Assembly: GCA_033239005.1 (NCBI GenBank)
Contig: BSQZ01000002.1
Location: 3,698,501 to 3,762,500 of the forward strand
Length of the DNA: 64,000 nucleotides
Source of the DNA: Lamellibrachia satsuma
Taxonomy: Eukaryota > Annelida > Polychaeta > Sabellida > Siboglinidae
Reading direction: 5' to 3'
The translations under genes and the position numbers were made by a program. This document shows positions 36,430 through 49,100 of this stretch, one piece after another. Numbering within the stretch: the first letter of the stretch is position 1; each line of letters begins with the position of its first letter. Below the pieces are notes generated by a model. The model was not told where the DNA came from and made no database searches. It was given only the letters and a program-made list of their open reading frames with translations.

Positions 36430-37410
36430 AAAGGCATTTTAGGGGTCTTTGCACCTATAAGAGTACTTGAAAACTAACCATTTACAAGTATACTCAAGAA
36501 TATCACGCAAGTGGGTAAATAAATATACCTCGTTCAACACCAACAATCTTTTTTGCATGGACAGCGCCATATTTGTTCAGAATCCTACGTCAAGAGTGCT
36601 GACTGGGTTTCCCTCAATTCCAACTTTAAACGCCTGATCGTAGACGTAGACGATTTTAGTTACACACTTGCCAATAAGTTTGGACATGCTGTTTGCGTCT
36701 AAAATCAGCTTATTTGCAAGGTAGTCCATTCATTCATTTACTAACCTCCTCGCCTTCTGATTTGACAGTTCTCTTGATCTAGTGTTTGCGTTGTGTCTAA
36801 GCCTTCTGCTGAGGTTCGTGCTGGACAGATTGTGGGTACCGCTTCAGGCTTTAACAATCTCCGTCGCGGACGTTTTGAAAGATCTTGACCCATTAGTTGA
36901 CGAAAATATATCAACTTCAAAACACGACTCTTCAAAATGGGCCGAACGAAGTCAAGCATATCGCGTGGGTTTCGAACCAGCCCGCTCGCACCTGTGAATT
37001 CATTGCTTCACTACTGTCTGTTTTTTCCAGTGGAAATCGAAAAAAAGACAACTCTATACCTCGCTGAATCATGTTTGCATCCGAATGCTACACGGTACAG
37101 CATTGTAACTAAGAGTTTTTGTTGCGTGTAAATCCAATATAAAAGCAAATAAAAATGTAACTGCACATCACAACCACGTTTAAAATATAAATATACGCGA
37201 TATGCACAGCCTACGCATTGGGGGGTTAAGAAGCTGGTCAAATTTGCAAACTGATGAATATGTCAGCCTCCACAAAAAAATTACATTATACCAGAATTTC
37301 GCACTTTTACAACATATTCCCAGTAAACCACTTGCGTGATATTCTTGATTTCATTTCAAATAGTTAGTTTTTAGACATTTTTATAGGTGCAAAGGCCCAA
37401 AACAATGCCT
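36430..37410. mobile_element. Inverted-repeat pair, possible 1-kb non-autonomous DNA transposon
   Basis: The left arm, about 36,433-36,530, contains 'TTTGCACCTATAAG', 'AACTAACCATTT' and 'AAGAATATCACGCAAGTGG'. The right arm, about 37,312-37,410, is its reverse complement with the same blocks, roughly 75-80% alike over ~95 bp. The interior (36,530-37,312) has no transposase. The left arm's similarity to a third copy at 62,905-63,205 continues past the arm to about 36,720. So the pair is either the TIRs of one element or two opposed copies of one repeat. Confidence 0.6.
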
Positions 37411-37572
37411 TTAAGTATGTTATATCTACACAAAATTAAGCATTGTAATGAAAATGTCAGTTACGTCGAGATGTGGTTTACGATTACCCAAAATAGACCG
37501 GTTAGCCCGTTAGCCCTGCGGGGGGGTGTTTGCGGTCTGTTCCTGCTACATTCGCGAGAAGTAGCACGGCTG

Positions 37573-37872
37573 TACTGATGATGATAAATATTATACGTTC
37601 TTATATAGCGCTGTATCCAGGTCTTGGGATGTTCAAAACGCTTTACACGTCACCCCCTGGCAGACCCGTTCATTCCAACACCAACTCCACTTCTCTGGGA
37701 AGCTTTCTACCACGCTGCAATAACTACGTTCACACATACACCTGTGTCTGTAACCAGGAACTCTTTTATACAGATGAGTGAACTGTGGTAAACGAAACGG
37801 CAGCACGAGGATTCGCATGCGGGGTCTCTTGATTAAGAGTCCGACAGTCTAACCTCTACACCACCGCGCCCC
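37573..37872 (-). mobile_element. tRNA-derived SINE, complete copy
   Basis: Reading on the minus strand, the head begins near 37,872 (GGGGCGCGGTGG). Box A 'TGGTGTAGAGG' is at 37,863-37,853, a tRNA-Lys(CTT)-like anticodon arm 'GACTCTTAATC' comes next, and a box-B-like 'ATGCGAATCC' is at 37,818-37,809. The body follows. The 3' end holds 'GTAAAGCGTTTTGAACATCC' and 'GCGCTATATAAGAAC', then an AT-rich tail with short ATC repeats. The GCGCTATATAA ending resembles L2/CR1-derived SINE tails common in aquatic animals. SINEs have no protein and are mobilised by a partner LINE; whether the LINE in this window is the partner is untested (its tail differs). Confidence 0.75.
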
Positions 37873-38587
37873 ATAATGATCACGACTGCACGCTGTCTGA
37901 TGTGTTATTACGCCAGATCTACCGAGACAGAGGAGGCGGAATGCGGGTTGATGATTAGTGTTAATGACGGACCGATGGCAGATCTGTCATTTGGGACGGA
38001 GACAAATCCAGCCAATGTGACAGAGGTTATTAATTACTTGATGCGATATCGCCGATTTGGCTGGCAGACGAGAGATATATGTACAGGGCACAACTCGTCG
38101 CTTATAACTAGCTGTTCATGTGCAGCAAGTGTAAAATGTGTATCTGAAAAGATGCACGGCATAAGTCGTCGCATCTAACTGCAGTAAGTATACAAGAGTG
38201 CATCCAGCATATATTCAGTCAGGCTGACGAAGGTGTGTCGAACTACCTGCCCGTCAATCGCACGGCATCCAGCAGGCCTAGCCACAGAGGATGCAATTCT
38301 GTATCGTATAATATCGCAGAATATGTGTCACCATTAACCAACTGACCGAAATACAGCACAGTTGGTGCTTTGTTTTGTTCTATGTCGGTGTCCTGCATTG
38401 TTGTCAACCGGAAGCATATAACTAAACTAAAGCTCGATAGGTACAGTTGTAGCTGTGTGACGTGTGAGTTCTCTTTGAACAGCACGCACAATGTTCAGCG
38501 TGTCAAGTTTGCAATATTCTATTCTCGTATCGTATATGACACAATGATTACGAACTTGGGGGAAATCCGGAATCGACTACATGGAAT
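37873..38587. other. No feature recognised
   Basis: CpG-normal DNA. An open frame of 100 codons (37,876-38,178, plus) has no recognisable domain and no supporting signals. Confidence 0.5.
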
Positions 38588-38633
38588 AAATATGACGGTC
38601 TTTAAAAATCCTACTATTCATGTTTTTGTGTCA

Positions 38634-38685
<52 letters not shown>

Positions 38686-38732
38686 TGACACAAAAACAAG
38701 AATAGTGCTATTTTTAAAGACCGTCATATTTT
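38588..38732. mobile_element. Palindromic element: 51-bp arms around a (TA)n core
   Basis: The left arm 38,588-38,638 (ATATGACGGTCTTTAAAAAT ... TTTTTGTGTCAGTATA) is the reverse complement of the right arm 38,681-38,731 with about 4 mismatches in 51. Between them is (TA)n at 38,635-38,684. The mismatches sit in two small clusters in the middle of the arms, and the inner and outer ends are perfect. It is a hairpin-forming MITE-like element or an inverted duplication stabilised by the TA tract. No coding capacity. Confidence 0.85.
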
Positions 38733-40548
38733 TTTTCTACTTTGCGACCTGTTTGGACTTAGCACGTGGTCAGTCTCCAGGTGGGTCATTGCCCGGCTTA
38801 GGTGGTAGTATCCTGGCGGTCCTAATCTGTTTGTCAGTGAAACGGTCCGTAAGTAATACATTCACATATATCAATCGGCGACGGTCAGGTCAGATGAATT
38901 ATCTTGTTTAAATTTCTTAAACAAACCTTTTTTGACTGCGTCTCTAACGTTGACTGATACCAGTGCTTAATCTCTGTTCTCATGTTGTTCATCATTGGAC
39001 CCTCAAAGCAGCAGAACCGCGTTTTGAATGGGCCTGAAATAACCCCATACGGCTTGATTGAAGACCGTCTAGTTGTCTGGTGTGTTGAATCTAACGTTGG
39101 TGAAGACGTAGATTAATTGTGTTCGTAGCGCCAACAATGGTCCGCACCTATCGAGCCGAAATGTTACACAATGGGCAATCGTGTGTAAAATCACTAAACT
39201 CGCAGCAGCAGATCCTAGGCTGCTGTGAAACGAAACAAAACAAGTCGGCCTCGCGCCAGTAATTGAGTTGCGCGTCGACAATTCGCAGCCACAACTGCAG
39301 ATATTTTGGGTCGATACACAAAAAAGTGTCTGCTTGCTACTCGTAGGCCTGATGGAGCATTGTTTACACTTGGCTAACCTCAATGAAAACTGTGTAGATC
39401 GTTGTGGTGTATTATCCTGTGTAATCTCTGTGTTGCTACTACATGAGATTTAGCTGTTCACACACCGGAAATAGCAGGGTTGTTACCCCGGCGAGCGGAA
39501 CTGAAATCAACGGAAAACGTCGCATAAATAAAATTAAATGTGCATAATAAATTACTTCCTCTTTAGGACGAAATCTAAATGATCTCGCGTCACGCAAAAT
39601 GGTCTCCGTCACGTCAGAATGTTGACTTTAAAATGTAACTGCTATGTTATGCTCTTGAAATTTGCTCCACCCAATCGCTACGGTGTCATCGAAGGCACAC
39701 CAGTCGCCATGCAGTGTACGCCGGGCACAACAATCCCCCCTCCAAAAGCACAGTTGGTACTGGTCTGGTGCTACGGCAGTGATACCTTGTGATCACGTGA
39801 CACGTCGGAGTCCTGGCTTGCGTGGATATTGAGATACGTAGAGGTGCGACAAAAACAGTATCCGTGCCACGTGAAATACATGACAGAGCAAGTTAGTTAA
39901 AAAGCATGTGTGAATTGCTTCGAGGTTAACAAATGCGTCTTAACCCGAACACACGGAAGGCGGCGAAGACCCGAATTCTGCGTACCAATTACGGTGTACC
40001 ATCGAGACGGGACAATATAACAGATTCCTGCTTTGCTTGTGCTTACGAGTGATATTTCCAATATAAGGATAACTACACAGACGTTATTAAGTAATTTGAA
40101 AAGCTTTCTTTATGCAGTCTTAGAAGTGGTGCACCCCCTCGCACAGTCGATATGTGTCGTCATATTCAGAACAAACATCTCCGTGTTCTACTTCTGACCG
40201 GTTTGGACATTCTCCAGTCCACCCAACATTGTAGTGGCCTATTTGTGCACAAGGTATATTATTGTTATACTACGCATTATTACTGTTAGGTGTATATAAC
40301 TCACTGTGACTCACAATACACGATATCGGTTATCACTGGAGCACACGAAGACGGAATTTTTTTTAATAAATCGACTGCGGATGTTACATAAACTATTCAC
40401 ACACTACATATTTGGTTACCAACGAACCGGATTTGCGATAGGCTAAATCAGTTGACGATGGAGCTTTACGAATTGTGCAAATCTTTCAACAGCCCGATAT
40501 GATTTCACCATGTGGCACCTTAGGTCTTACAAAAGGCAAAGGTATATG
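38733..40548. other. CpG-normal non-coding DNA
   Basis: No supported gene, RNA or repeat. Short open frames (up to 104 codons) have no recognisable content. Confidence 0.5.
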
Positions 40549-40783
40549 TTCTTATATAGCGCGGTATCCACTGTGTAGTCGTCGGGATTGTTCAAAACGC
40601 TTTACACTTCACCCGCTGGCAGACCTGTTCATTCCATGAACTGCTGCAGTGACTGCGTGGACATTCGTTCACATATCCACCACAGTCTATAGGTACCCAT
40701 TTGTGCAACTGAGCGAACTGAAGCAAAGTGGAGTGGACGAAATTGCCCAAGCTTCGAAACGGCACCAAGAGGATTCGAAAGTG
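40549..40783 (-). mobile_element. tRNA-derived SINE, 5'-truncated copy
   Basis: Shares the 3' part of the SINE at 37.6-37.9 kb: 'TTCTTATATAGCGC', 'GTTCAAAACGCTTTACAC', 'CTGGCAGACC(T/C)GTTCATTCCA' (all on +), and the box-B neighbourhood 'AGAGGATTCG' (40,768-40,777). It stops there, so box A and the rest of the tRNA-like head are missing. 5' truncation is typical of target-primed reverse transcription. It is in the same orientation as the complete copy and rather diverged from it. Confidence 0.7.
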
Positions 40784-41388
40784 GATATAAAATGGGAAAG
40801 ATAAATTGATATTGGTGCAATGTTAGCGAGGGGATATCAGCTAGAGCCAAGCACGTAGACGTGTGTCTGTTGTATATCGCCTTCACTGACGCTTCGCCTC
40901 GCAGGTCTGCGTTCTTCCAGTTTCTCACACTGGGGCTTATTAATGGGCCCTCTGCGAATTTATTACGGCACCTTTGTCGAGGGTACGCGGATGAATCCCA
41001 CGAAGCGGCCGAATAGAATGGCGGAGTAAGCCGGGGTTCCGCCCCTGTCGTGTCGTCTGCATCCGGTCTACGGCGAGCTATGGATCGGATAATGGATGCG
41101 GAGACGTCGGAGGCTCCGGTCTACTGGGCAGTTAATGTGGGAAAGGAAGAAACGCTGCAACTCTTATGTGGCCGGCGTGTGCTTCTCAGCGGGTGCAAAT
41201 AAATATCCTTCAAAGACGGGCCCGAATTTCCTGACCCCCGACAATGGGACGTGAATGCAGAGGGGCACGGATGTTGTGGGAGTAGAATATTTTGTCACAC
41301 GACCCACCCGAAGTTTTTTGCAACCGATTTCATGCTTGCCTGTGTGTGACGCATGCAGGTGGTAAAAAATGTCGACGTATCTTGGCTG
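40784..41388. other. CpG-rich unique sequence, no gene recognised
   Basis: 40,930-41,290 is GC- and CpG-rich with words such as 'TTATTAATGGGCCCTCTGCG' and 'GCAAATAAATATCCTTCAAA'. No long open frame and no repeat. A regulatory or conserved non-coding element is possible but unproven. Confidence 0.4.
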
Positions 41389-41956
41389 GAAGACGAATTT
41401 CCGTGGTAGTTCCGAAATGGGCGAATACGTTGTTGCATCATGAAATCAATGTTAAATATGAAGACGAATTTCCGTGGTAGTTCCGAAATGGGCGAATACG
41501 TTGTTGCACCATGGAAACAATGTTAAATACGAAGACGAATTTCCGTGGTAATTTCGAAATGGGCGAATACGTTGTTGCACCATGGAATCAATGTTAAATA
41601 CGAAGACGAATTTCCGTGGTAGTTCCGAAATGGGCGAATACGTTGTTGCATCATGAAATCAATGTTAAGTACGAAGACGAATTTCCGTGGTAGTTCCGAA
41701 ATGGGCGAATACGTTGTTGCATCATGGAATCGATGTTAAATACGAAGACGAATTTCCGTGGTAGTTCCGAAATGGGCGAATACGTTGTTGCACCATGGAA
41801 TCGATGTTAAATACGAAGACGAATTTCCGTGGTAGTTCCGAAATGGGCGAATACGTTGTTGCACCATGGAATCAATGTTAAATACGAAGACGAATTTCCG
41901 TGGTAGTTCCGAAATGGGCGAATACGTTGTTGCACCATGGAATCGATATTAAACAC
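41389..41956. repeat. Minisatellite, 71-bp unit x 8
   Basis: Units begin 'gaagacgaatttccgtggta' at 41,389, 41,460, 41,531, 41,602, 41,673, 41,744, 41,815 and 41,886. They differ mainly at CATC/CACC and at 'AATCAATG'/'AATCGATG'. Highly homogeneous, so recently amplified. Confidence 0.97.
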
Positions 41957-42330
41957 TGTGGCCCATCGCTGTATTATATCCTGATGTAAGGAACGTGCGC
42001 TAAAATGGAACACCTTTGAAATCCCCGTTCTGGCACGCAGTGTTTTAGGTTAGGAAGACCGCGATTGAGATCAGAGGACTGCGTGACGAGGGATTTGGCG
42101 GAATTTAGAGGGAGAGGAGAGCGAGATACTGGGGAATGGTGACGGGTGGTGCATACGACAGGAAACGTTATTAGTTAATGTATAGTTAAAACAAAACCGA
42201 GAGCCAGTGTATTGACCCCGTCTCGCTCCCGGGACGAAGAGGACAGCAACCCAGGTTACCTGGCACATGGAGCAGATTGGTCAAGTCCTATTGTGTTCCA
42301 TATATCTGTAATGTTTCTTTCTGTGCATTG

Positions 42331-42461
<131 letters not shown>

Positions 42462-42524
42462 GCGTCACCTTTATTGTGTGGCATTTAGATTGTCGGGCTT
42501 TTGTCCGGTGGAGCTTTTTATCCC

Positions 42525-42570
42525 AACACCAACGAGGGTCGACTGTATACAGTTGACCCTCGTTGGTGTT
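42525..42570. repeat. 46-bp near-perfect palindrome with pogo/Tigger-like ends
   Basis: The arms of 23 bp (AACACCAACGAGGGTCGACT.. / ..AGTTGACCCTCGTTGGTGTT) are complementary with a single mismatch that would be a G-U pair in RNA. The centre is ACTGTATACAGT. 'CAGTTGACCCTCGTT' resembles terminal repeats of pogo/Tigger-type (TA target) transposons, so this could be two such ends abutting at a TA. Confidence 0.7.
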
Positions 42571-45330
42571 CCATTGTAGCAGCAGCAGCAGCAGCACAGA
42601 CACGCACGATGGTGTTTAAGAATCAGGCATAGATGTTTGAAAACCAGACTAAGAGCGAAGTTACAAACTGACAGACACACGGGATTACTTCAGATAACTA
42701 AGTCGAATATTGTTGCTATCTGAATCCGCTTAGATAAACCCGGATAACATCTTCACACCTTCGTCTCTGTGTACACTGCCCATGGCCGAGCGAGGGACCC
42801 GAATAACGTGTTGTCGCCACAGCGGTAACTTAATTAATACTATCGACGCTTCTGATTAACGAGATGTGCAAATACACAAATATAGACCCTGTGCGATACA
42901 GTGAGCACGAACCGGCGTGTGACAAAGAGCCCGAAGGTGTATCGAGTCGAGGTAACATATCATGAAGACACGCCGTGACTGAATGGAATGGTTGCGTACA
43001 CCTGCTTCCGCGATTCTTTCACGCCATCGCGAATTAGATTCGTTGATGTTCATATCTGCAGTGTGGTAACAGCTTATGATACACGCAGGTTTCATAAAAG
43101 AAAGCGACCTTTGGTTGGAATCATCGAAAAAACTGACTTTGATCGTTAGATCTGGAATTTACGAAAGTCAACAATATCGAGTTGACATCTAGTCGGTATT
43201 TTTCGCAGAATTTCGAAAATAATTTGTCTGATGATTTCATTAAAACTAAATAACAACTTTGTATAAACGAGCTAGCCATCCTCTGGCATCCAGCATGGCC
43301 TAGTGGATACTACAAATGTAGATAGACTTGAATTTTCGCGTAAATGTTTTAAGCCAAGACAAGCGTTAATTGAACCGCAGACACAACTTTAAATCGACGT
43401 GTTCCGTGACGTAGGTCTGCATTTACATTCATGTGTGCTTCACTTTTTGTAGACTTCTTCACAAGCATATATGTATGAAAATTAGGCCTACTCATAATTA
43501 TGTATTCGTAGATGCATGGCCAAATGCATTCGCGTCATTCTCAAACATTTACGTTTATATGTAGTCGTGTTTTGCCGCATTTGAATCCATCTTAAAGAAT
43601 GAAACGTTGGCATACAAACGAGTCGGCTGCCATTTGAATAAATGTGTAGCGTTAATTTATGTTTGTGCATGTGCGTGTGTACTTGCACACACACGCACGC
43701 ACGCACACACACCATAAACCCACAAGTCATTCCCCATAGTTTTTTCGAAAGGGTTTCTTTCACTCCTATGCAGTTGAACTACCTTTATCTGATTACACTA
43801 CTACCCGTCGATTTGTTGAACAGTTCGTCGCGGCACCAAACAGTTGCGTTGCCCCTTTTCGCCACACTGGCTCGCGTAGTCATATAACTAATTTAATAAA
43901 TGTTGCAAACAAAGCACTATAACAATATTATGATTGCATACAATCGTGTACAACGCGAAACATGCTGGTGTCGTTCAAGAGCAAAGCAAATCAAGTTTCG
44001 CGGGGTTGTGTCTAGATCGAGGCTGTTACGACCCCTCAACCCTGACCCTACGGGGACACGACTCCCTTTTATGGTAGCGCCGCTAATTTACCCGGCTACG
44101 TCACGCGTGTGGTTTGTACTACGTCTGGATACGACGTGTTGGAACTCGTACAACTTGGTGACTATTATTCGCTGAAATGCCGTGCTGTTGGCAAGTGCCC
44201 GGTCGTTCAGGTAAGGCTGTTTGCTCTCCGTTGGATCGTTACACTTATCGGTCGTTTTTCGCGCGAGGTCGGCGTAGAAACGTGTCTTTACGCCCGACCG
44301 ACCGACTTGGCTCGTTGCTTGCCCGCCCTTCTGCGTAGTACGTCGTAGTAAACGGCTTGGGCACGCCCACTTTCACTGGAGGGCGATTTCACGTTAAAAC
44401 GACGTCCAAAAATTTTGATATGGATCGTTTCAGAGTCATGGTATACATTTCGGACGTCAGCTTGTGTTTTATGTTACTGATGCGGATTGTGCGCTGGATG
44501 TGAACGTTGTAAAGTATTAGGTCAGTCCCCAACGGTAAACTAGGTCACGACTCGACGTCGACCTGGCGTGATGGCGGCGGGGTGGATAAGTGGGTGACGT
44601 CACGGAACAGCAGTCACGGCTGTTCCAAGTTGTCGCCCTCTCCCCAGACGGCGCTGTCTCATCCTCTCCCATTTCCTCAAGTTAAGTTCCCTAAGGTATA
44701 TATTATACTCAGCATTTTGTGGTCTGTAGCATGAACTTGCACAATTTCATCATTGTTAAAGGCTACACCCTTTACATAACCCTAGACTAGAGTGGGATTT
44801 ATTTGAGTGGGATTTAAATACGGAGTTGTCTCGACAGAAAACAAAAAACGATGAATATTCTTCATTTAGCACCATCTATGAACTGGCCAGACTGTGTATG
44901 CTATCATGTAGTTTATGAGGCTTCGACGGGCCAACCGTTTTGGAATATTATGCCAATATCTGACCTTCAATCCTGGCAATCCTTCGACTGATCCGTAGCA
45001 AACATTATGTCGTCCTCAAGAACGGTATAATACATGTTAAGCAATGTGTCTAAGTGAGATAACGACAACATTAGAACATCAATACAAGGAACACCAACAA
45101 AGCGGTCATTTGAACCTTTCTGGGGTACACCATACCAAGAACGTAACTTGCCTGAAAGAAAGGTCCGGACTGTCTGGCGTATAAATTAAATAACTAGACT
45201 TTCCTGGTGCCCCAATATCAACTTGCTTACTCGCACAATATCGTTTTACGATAGTAACGATTAAAGTTCGCGAGGTGTCATAGATCGAACAGTAACGTCT
45301 CCCGTTTAGAGCAAACTATTGCTGATACTG
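42571..45330. other. CpG-normal non-coding DNA
   Basis: A short CA microsatellite lies at 43,680-43,712. A CpG-rich block at 43,960-44,700 carries a consensus splice donor (CAG|GTAAG, 44,208-44,215) but no recognisable protein. Nothing else is identified. Confidence 0.5.
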
Positions 45331-46115
45331 GTCTCTCATATAGAACAGTTCCATGCTGACATACATCTCGGATAGCCCAGTTCCATGCAGCCATGCTGAC
45401 ATACATCTCGGATAGAGCAGTTCTATACAGCCATGCTGACATACATCTCGGATAGACCAGTTCCATGCAGCCATGTTGACATACATCTCGGATAGACCAG
45501 TTCCATGCAGCCATGCTGACATACATCTCGGATAGACAAGTTCCATGCAGCCATGCTGACATACATCTCGGATAGAACAGTTCCATACAGCCATGCTGAC
45601 ATACATCTCCGACATGTCTCTCAGATAGAACAGTTCCATGCTGACATACATCTCGGATATAACAGTTCTAAGCAGCCATGCTGACATACATCTCGGATAG
45701 ACCAGTTCCATACAGCCATGCTGACATACATCTCGGATAGAACAGTTCCATGCAGCCATGCTGACATACATCTTGGATAGAACAGTTCCATACAGCCATG
45801 CTGACATACATCTCGGATAGACCAGTTCCATGCAGCCATGCTGACATATATCTCCGACATGTCTCTCAGATAGAACAGCTCCATGCTGACATACATCTCG
45901 GATAGACCAGTTCCATGCAGCCATTCTGACATATATCTCCGACATGTCTCTCAGATAGAACAGTTCCATGCTGACATACATCTCGGATAGAACAGTTCCA
46001 TGCAGCCATGCTGACATACATCTCGGATAGAACAGTTCCATGCAGCCATGCTGACATACATCTCCGACATGTCTCTCAGATAGAACAGTTCCATGCTGAC
46101 ATACATCTCGTATAG
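45331..46115. repeat. Minisatellite, 40-bp unit x about 19
   Basis: The unit contains 'CAGTTCCATGCAGCCATGCT' and 'GACATACATCTCGGATAGA' with a period of 40 (for example 'atacatctcg' at 45,361, 45,401, 45,441, 45,481). A variant with 'CTCCGACATGTCTCTCAGAT' recurs several times (about 45,608, 45,851, 45,937, 46,063). Because 40 is not a multiple of 3 and the unit has no stop in any minus-strand frame, it leaves a 286-codon open frame plus parallel frames. That is a product of the repeat, so I do not call a gene. Decayed units continue to about 46,200. Confidence 0.95.
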
Positions 46116-49100
46116 ACCATTTCCTTGCATACGTATATATTTGATAGAAACGTTCCTTGCTGACATACGTCTGCACATGCCTGCATACGTCTACCTAGAC
46201 GCATATTTCGTCCGTAAACCGAAAGGACGTGAGTTATTGTGCAACATTCTCTTCTCACACTGTTATGTGCTGTCTACCGCCTAGCTTACGACTCCGTGAC
46301 AATGCCGCGTCAATCTACTGCAGAACCGGTTTTCTTTGAAGTCGCGCATTCCGGCGAATAAGAAACGGCATGACAAGTTACGTCGTCGACATTTTGGAGA
46401 CAGTGACTTACAGTCTATTCGTGTGGCAATAGAACTTTGTAACCAGCTCGCACTGTTTATTGGTCCGCACTAAGATTGGGTGTCTCTGTCATCCCAGTAG
46501 CGGCTTAATGCATGGGATCGGCCAACCAATTGCGCAATCGGGCATCAGAAAAAACGTTACACTACCAAGATTGTTCACGGTATAAAAATGTCAAGTGAAT
46601 TTTTTTTCGCAAAACGAATGTTTATTAATTGTCTATTTGTGTATGTCTGGTATCTGACAGTGTGGTACACTGCCACCAAAATTACTAGATATCTAAACGA
46701 AACATGATGTAACTGATCGATTTCAGTGTTCAGATAATGTCACAGTTGCTATGTTAATTAAAGTAGCGCTATCGCAACATCACCGCACGAAAAGGCATAG
46801 TCGTCAAACACACCAAATGACATCGTGCTTCTTAGTTGAGTAAAGTAATATAACGCCACTGTCTGTGTGTGTATCAGTATGACTTGTAACCGTATATGTC
46901 ACTATACCGAGCGGCCGTCGTCCAGACGAGTGATGTGGCGCCGCCAACGTTGGTGGTTGAGTTTGTAGACAGTAATGTGTTACGTCATATACATGATTAC
47001 CCGGTATACTGCAAACATGTTATGTTAGCGGGTTTACATATAGAGACCACCAGCTCTGTAAGGTTACACATTTGCCCCCTGGCATAGACACCCGGTACAA
47101 GGGACCCACAGCTTTGTAGTGCCTCGTCCGAAGGACATTTTTACAGTTTCCTATGCCCGTTAAGCCTGGTGCAAGATGAGTCAGGAGGTTATAGTTTTAT
47201 TAAAGTGGTTGTGCCGTCGGTCTCTGGTTCAAATGCAATACCACTAGTCACGACTGACGGGGCGAACATCATATCATTGAACCACCTCGCCAGTGCACGA
47301 GAACAAGCCGTAAAACAAATCGTGTGTCCGATCGTAAGAGACTACGAACAACTTTGAAACACATCATATCACGCTAGTATCAGGGTTAACTTAAATCTGA
47401 AACACTTATATTCGAGTTCCAAGACCGCAATTTCTACGTAACCCGTTAATAAGCAGCGTCCACTCATATCACTAGTGACAGCGCAAACGTCAGTTTCGCT
47501 TGGTTCAGTTTTGCCTAAGTCATGACCACGATGCCTACGGCACTGTCGTCGCTGCTACACGATTTCCTTAGCTAGTCTCGTGCACATTTTAGCTGTTGTT
47601 CAGTTCGTTTAAGCCACGCATAATAATGCTTTAGCTGAGATTATTTTAGTTTATTAATATAACATTGTAGTTCATTAACATAATTTGCTGGCTGGCGAAA
47701 CGACGACTAGTTAGCAGCGTCTCGCTACGCGTCACTGCTACTCGCTATCGAAAGAAATATGGGTCAGTTAAACGACTGACAACTAAAATAAATTAATTTT
47801 AGGCGAAGTTTTTAATCAATGTTTGAAAGAAACAATGATCGTTCGAATAAATAAACAACTTGGCTGCACTCGCGGAAGCACACGTCAGCTTACACGAACA
47901 TTAATTGGCGAATGGGAGCGAGCGCAACAGCAGACGTCATACTTGATCCAAACTTTGCACTGGTGATGCAAACAAATTAATTTCATAACGATTGGAGAAA
48001 ACATTATATTTGTTATTACATTGTTATTTCTCTTCTTACTGATACACAGACTGAAATCGCTTACATTTACACTCTATTGTTTCGCAGTGATGTTGCAATT
48101 CATCATTCGTACCGTAGCCGGCGTAGGCGTAGCATTTGACGAGATTGTGTATCGTGTATATATCGCGATATATAGGAACACCGACGTATCATTCCTGCCC
48201 TAACCAATCAGTTGTTTTCGATGAACACAAGGCTGTCTTGTAGCCAGAAGAATTAGCCAAATGTACACATAGGCCCTACATACACGATACGGCGACGCGT
48301 TGCGCACATTCTATGTTTTATACCCGAGAAAATACCCGGCCCCGTAACTTGTGGTGGGCCAGTAACTTTTCGAATCTACTGGCTACAAAAGCGTAAAGCT
48401 TGTTGAAGGTCAGTGCTATTTTGGAATGTGATCAAGTAGAAAGTTGGATGTTTTCTATTGCGTAAAGCATACCAGATGCTACCCCACAGCTGGGCCATAC
48501 TGGCCTTTTGTTGACCCTGTTTGGGCGAGCGTGAGACAGTCATATCGGGGCAGGGCATGTGGTCAAAGTCGTACATACGCCTGGTTGACTTATGAGGCAG
48601 CACCGCCGGTACCCCCACAAACACCGCGCGACATCGGCGCCTGCGACAGTATCAACAGACGGCGCGACAGAATGTGGACGTACGTCGTACGTCGGATGGG
48701 TGACGCTCCTCATGGGTCGAGACAGAACCGCCGTAGCAAAGATTAACCTCGCTGCTTACGTCAGAAGTCCCTAATAATGTCGCTCTTCGATTAAAATATG
48801 TATTTATTTACATTTGGGAGCATGTTCACGTCCATTCAAAGGTGCCAGGTTAACGAATTAGGAGGAACGATATTCTCCAGCTGGATAAATGTAGTGCAGA
48901 ATACGGATTGTTTAATGAAGGTCTCAGTGGTGCCACTTTGCGCATGTTGTATCCATTTTAGTGTACCCTGTGCTTCGTTGAATTGGTTCATAAAGAAGTT
49001 TATCTGGAAAAGCAGAAAATGTGTACACATCTACAAAAAGAAGACATCCTTCCCAAAGCACGAGACTTGGCTCCTCTGTCATTAGGGTTCTTTCCTCGGG

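Noticed and set aside
36930..36990. tRNA-like 'GGGTTTCGAACC' near 36,967
   Set aside because: A T-loop-like string only; no box A at the right distance or cloverleaf could be drawn.
45316..46176. 286-residue repeat protein on the minus strand
   Set aside because: The 40-bp minisatellite is open in all three minus-strand frames, so the long frame is expected without coding function.
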